In this document: in pieces, positions 4,546-5,478 of the stretch | Position numbering within the stretch: the stretch's first letter is position 1 | Layout of the letters: the number at the start of each line of letters is the position of its first letter | Source: Cellvibrionales bacterium UBA1963 | GTDB lineage: Bacteria; Pseudomonadota; Gammaproteobacteria; Pseudomonadales; UBA7434 | DNA length: 5,478 bases | Direction of reading: 5' to 3' | NCBI GenBank assembly: GCA_002336035.1 | Contig: DDED01000054.1 | Coordinates: forward strand, 1-5,478 | Made by a program: the position numbers and the translations under genes | Notes under the pieces: model-generated | What the model was told of the DNA's origin: nothing | The model's database searches: none | The model's input: only the letters and a program-made list of their open reading frames with translations

Positions 4546-5478
4546 ATGGCTCACGAAGTACTCGCAAGAATTGATGACATGTCCGGCTTTTTGCAGGGAC
4601 AATCCGCCGAAGCAGAACAGCTTGGAAGATTGCCTGATGCGACGGCTAAAAAACTCCGTGAATCTGGCCTAATGAGGATGCTACAGCCAAAAGAATTCGG
4701 TGGCTATGAAGCGCATCCGAATGAGTTTCTTGAAGCCGTAATGGCCACGGGTAAGCATGACCCTGCCACTGGCTGGATTGCCGGTGTGGTTGGTGTCCAT
4801 CCATGGGAAACCGCAATGAACGATGAAAAGCTGCAGAATGAGCTCTGGTCTGAGGATCAAGATGCTTGGATGGCCTCTCCTTATGCCCCTATGGGCATGG
4901 CAATACCAACCGACGGTGGGTACATCTTAAATGGTCGCTGGTCATTTTCTTCGGGCACTGACCATTGCAACTGGCTTGTGATCGGCGCTTTAGTGGGCGA
5001 TGCAGACGGTAAACCAGCTATGCCCTTTCAATCTTTGCACGTCATGGTGCCTAGACCTGATTACACTATTATCGAAGATTCTTGGAATGTGGTTGGTTTA
5101 CAAGGCACCGGAAGTAAAGATGTGGTTGTCGAAGGTGCGTTTATACCTGATTACCGCACTATCGATGCTGCTAAAGTCATGGATGGAACCGCTTATAAAG
5201 AATCTGGACGCGATGAGGCACTGTACCGAATGCCTTGGACATCTGTTTTTCCAAGCGCGATTAGTGCCGCGGTACTCGGGATCTGCGAAGGAGCGCTGCG
5301 CACGGCCATTGAATACCAAAAAGATCGTGCAGGCATGCTGGGTAAATCCTCTGATGACCCTTATATGATGGCCGCTATTGGCGAGGCTTCAGCAGAAATA
5401 CGTTCTTCACGAGCAACGCTGTTATACAATATGGCTGAAATGTATGACCTAGTCGAAGCCGGTAAAGAGGTCCCCTAT
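4546..5478 (+). CDS. Flavin-dependent oxygenase, HsaA/HpaH type (acyl-CoA dehydrogenase fold), partial
   Basis: This is the first 311 residues of a protein whose family is about 390-400 long; the C-terminal helical part lies beyond the window. It belongs to group D flavin monooxygenases, which use FMNH2/FADH2 from a separate reductase to ortho-hydroxylate phenols. The pattern closely follows HsaA, the oxygenase acting on 3-HSA in the steroid ring-degradation pathway (TesA2 in Comamonas), and also HpaH/C2 hydroxylases. Visible features: LPDATAKKLRESGLMRMLQPKEFGGYE split over 29-55, TGWIAG (75-80), GVHPW with His85, SPYAPMG (111-117), DGGYILNGRW (123-132), the oxygenase signature FSSGTDH (134-140), VVGLQGTGSKDVVV (182-195) and YRMPW. 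The SSGxDH motif and missing acyl-CoA features favour oxygenase over dehydrogenase. AGGA nine bases before the ATG supports the start. Which phenol it attacks cannot be decided here; a generic 'acyl-CoA dehydrogenase' label would be misleading. Confidence 0.85.
   Translation, partial: MAHEVLARIDDMSGFLQGQSAEAEQLGRLPDATAKKLRESGLMRMLQPKEFGGYEAHPNEFLEAVMATGKHDPATGWIAGVVGVHPWETAMNDEKLQNELWSEDQDAWMASPYAPMGMAIPTDGGYILNGRWSFSSGTDHCNWLVIGALVGDADGKPAMPFQSLHVMVPRPDYTIIEDSWNVVGLQGTGSKDVVVEGAFIPDYRTIDAAKVMDGTAYKESGRDEALYRMPWTSVFPSAISAAVLGICEGALRTAIEYQKDRAGMLGKSSDDPYMMAAIGEASAEIRSSRATLLYNMAEMYDLVEAGKEVPY

Noticed and set aside
5000..5368. Plus-strand open frame overlapping the flavin oxygenase gene, and a minus-strand one at 5098-5319
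   Set aside because: Both lie inside the strongly conserved oxygenase frame, have no recognisable motifs and no suitable ribosome sites; they are shadows.

Overview
The window looks like a chromosomal segment of a heterotrophic, probably marine, gammaproteobacterium. The protein families point this way: a YcbL-type MBL hydrolase, a dimeric all-alpha dUTPase, a dienoyl-CoA-reductase-type SDR and an HsaA-type flavin oxygenase. So do the E. coli-like DnaA and IHF consensus matches. No ribosomal RNA or taxon-diagnostic gene is present, so this assignment is inference.

Layout: five genes lie on the minus strand and one on the plus strand. From the right, a plus-strand gene (from 4546, cut by the window end) encodes a flavin-dependent oxygenase of the acyl-CoA dehydrogenase fold, closest in remembered sequence to HsaA of steroid degradation. 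Divergent from it across a 165-nt gap is a classical SDR (3574-4380). Next is a 524-nt AT-rich stretch without genes (3050-3573). It is followed by a second SDR of the 2,4-dienoyl-CoA reductase type (2264-3049), a dimeric dUTPase (1506-2132), an MBL-fold hydrolase (806-1453), and the start of an exported subtilase-like protein that runs off the left edge (1-576).

Functionally, the two SDRs and the oxygenase fit a catabolic neighbourhood for steroid, aromatic or unsaturated acyl substrates. The dUTPase and MBL hydrolase are housekeeping enzymes (nucleotide-pool and thioester detoxification) that probably share a transcript. The exported protein seems unrelated.

The most unusual part is the gene-free stretch 3050-3573. 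It holds a cluster of DnaA-box-like 9-mers, two of them fused into a perfect 21-bp palindrome. It also has an exact IHF consensus, a 180-nt segment of 23% G+C with long A-tracts, and one more consensus DnaA box on the far side. This resembles a replication origin or a DnaA-titrating/regulatory locus, although no replication gene is next to it.
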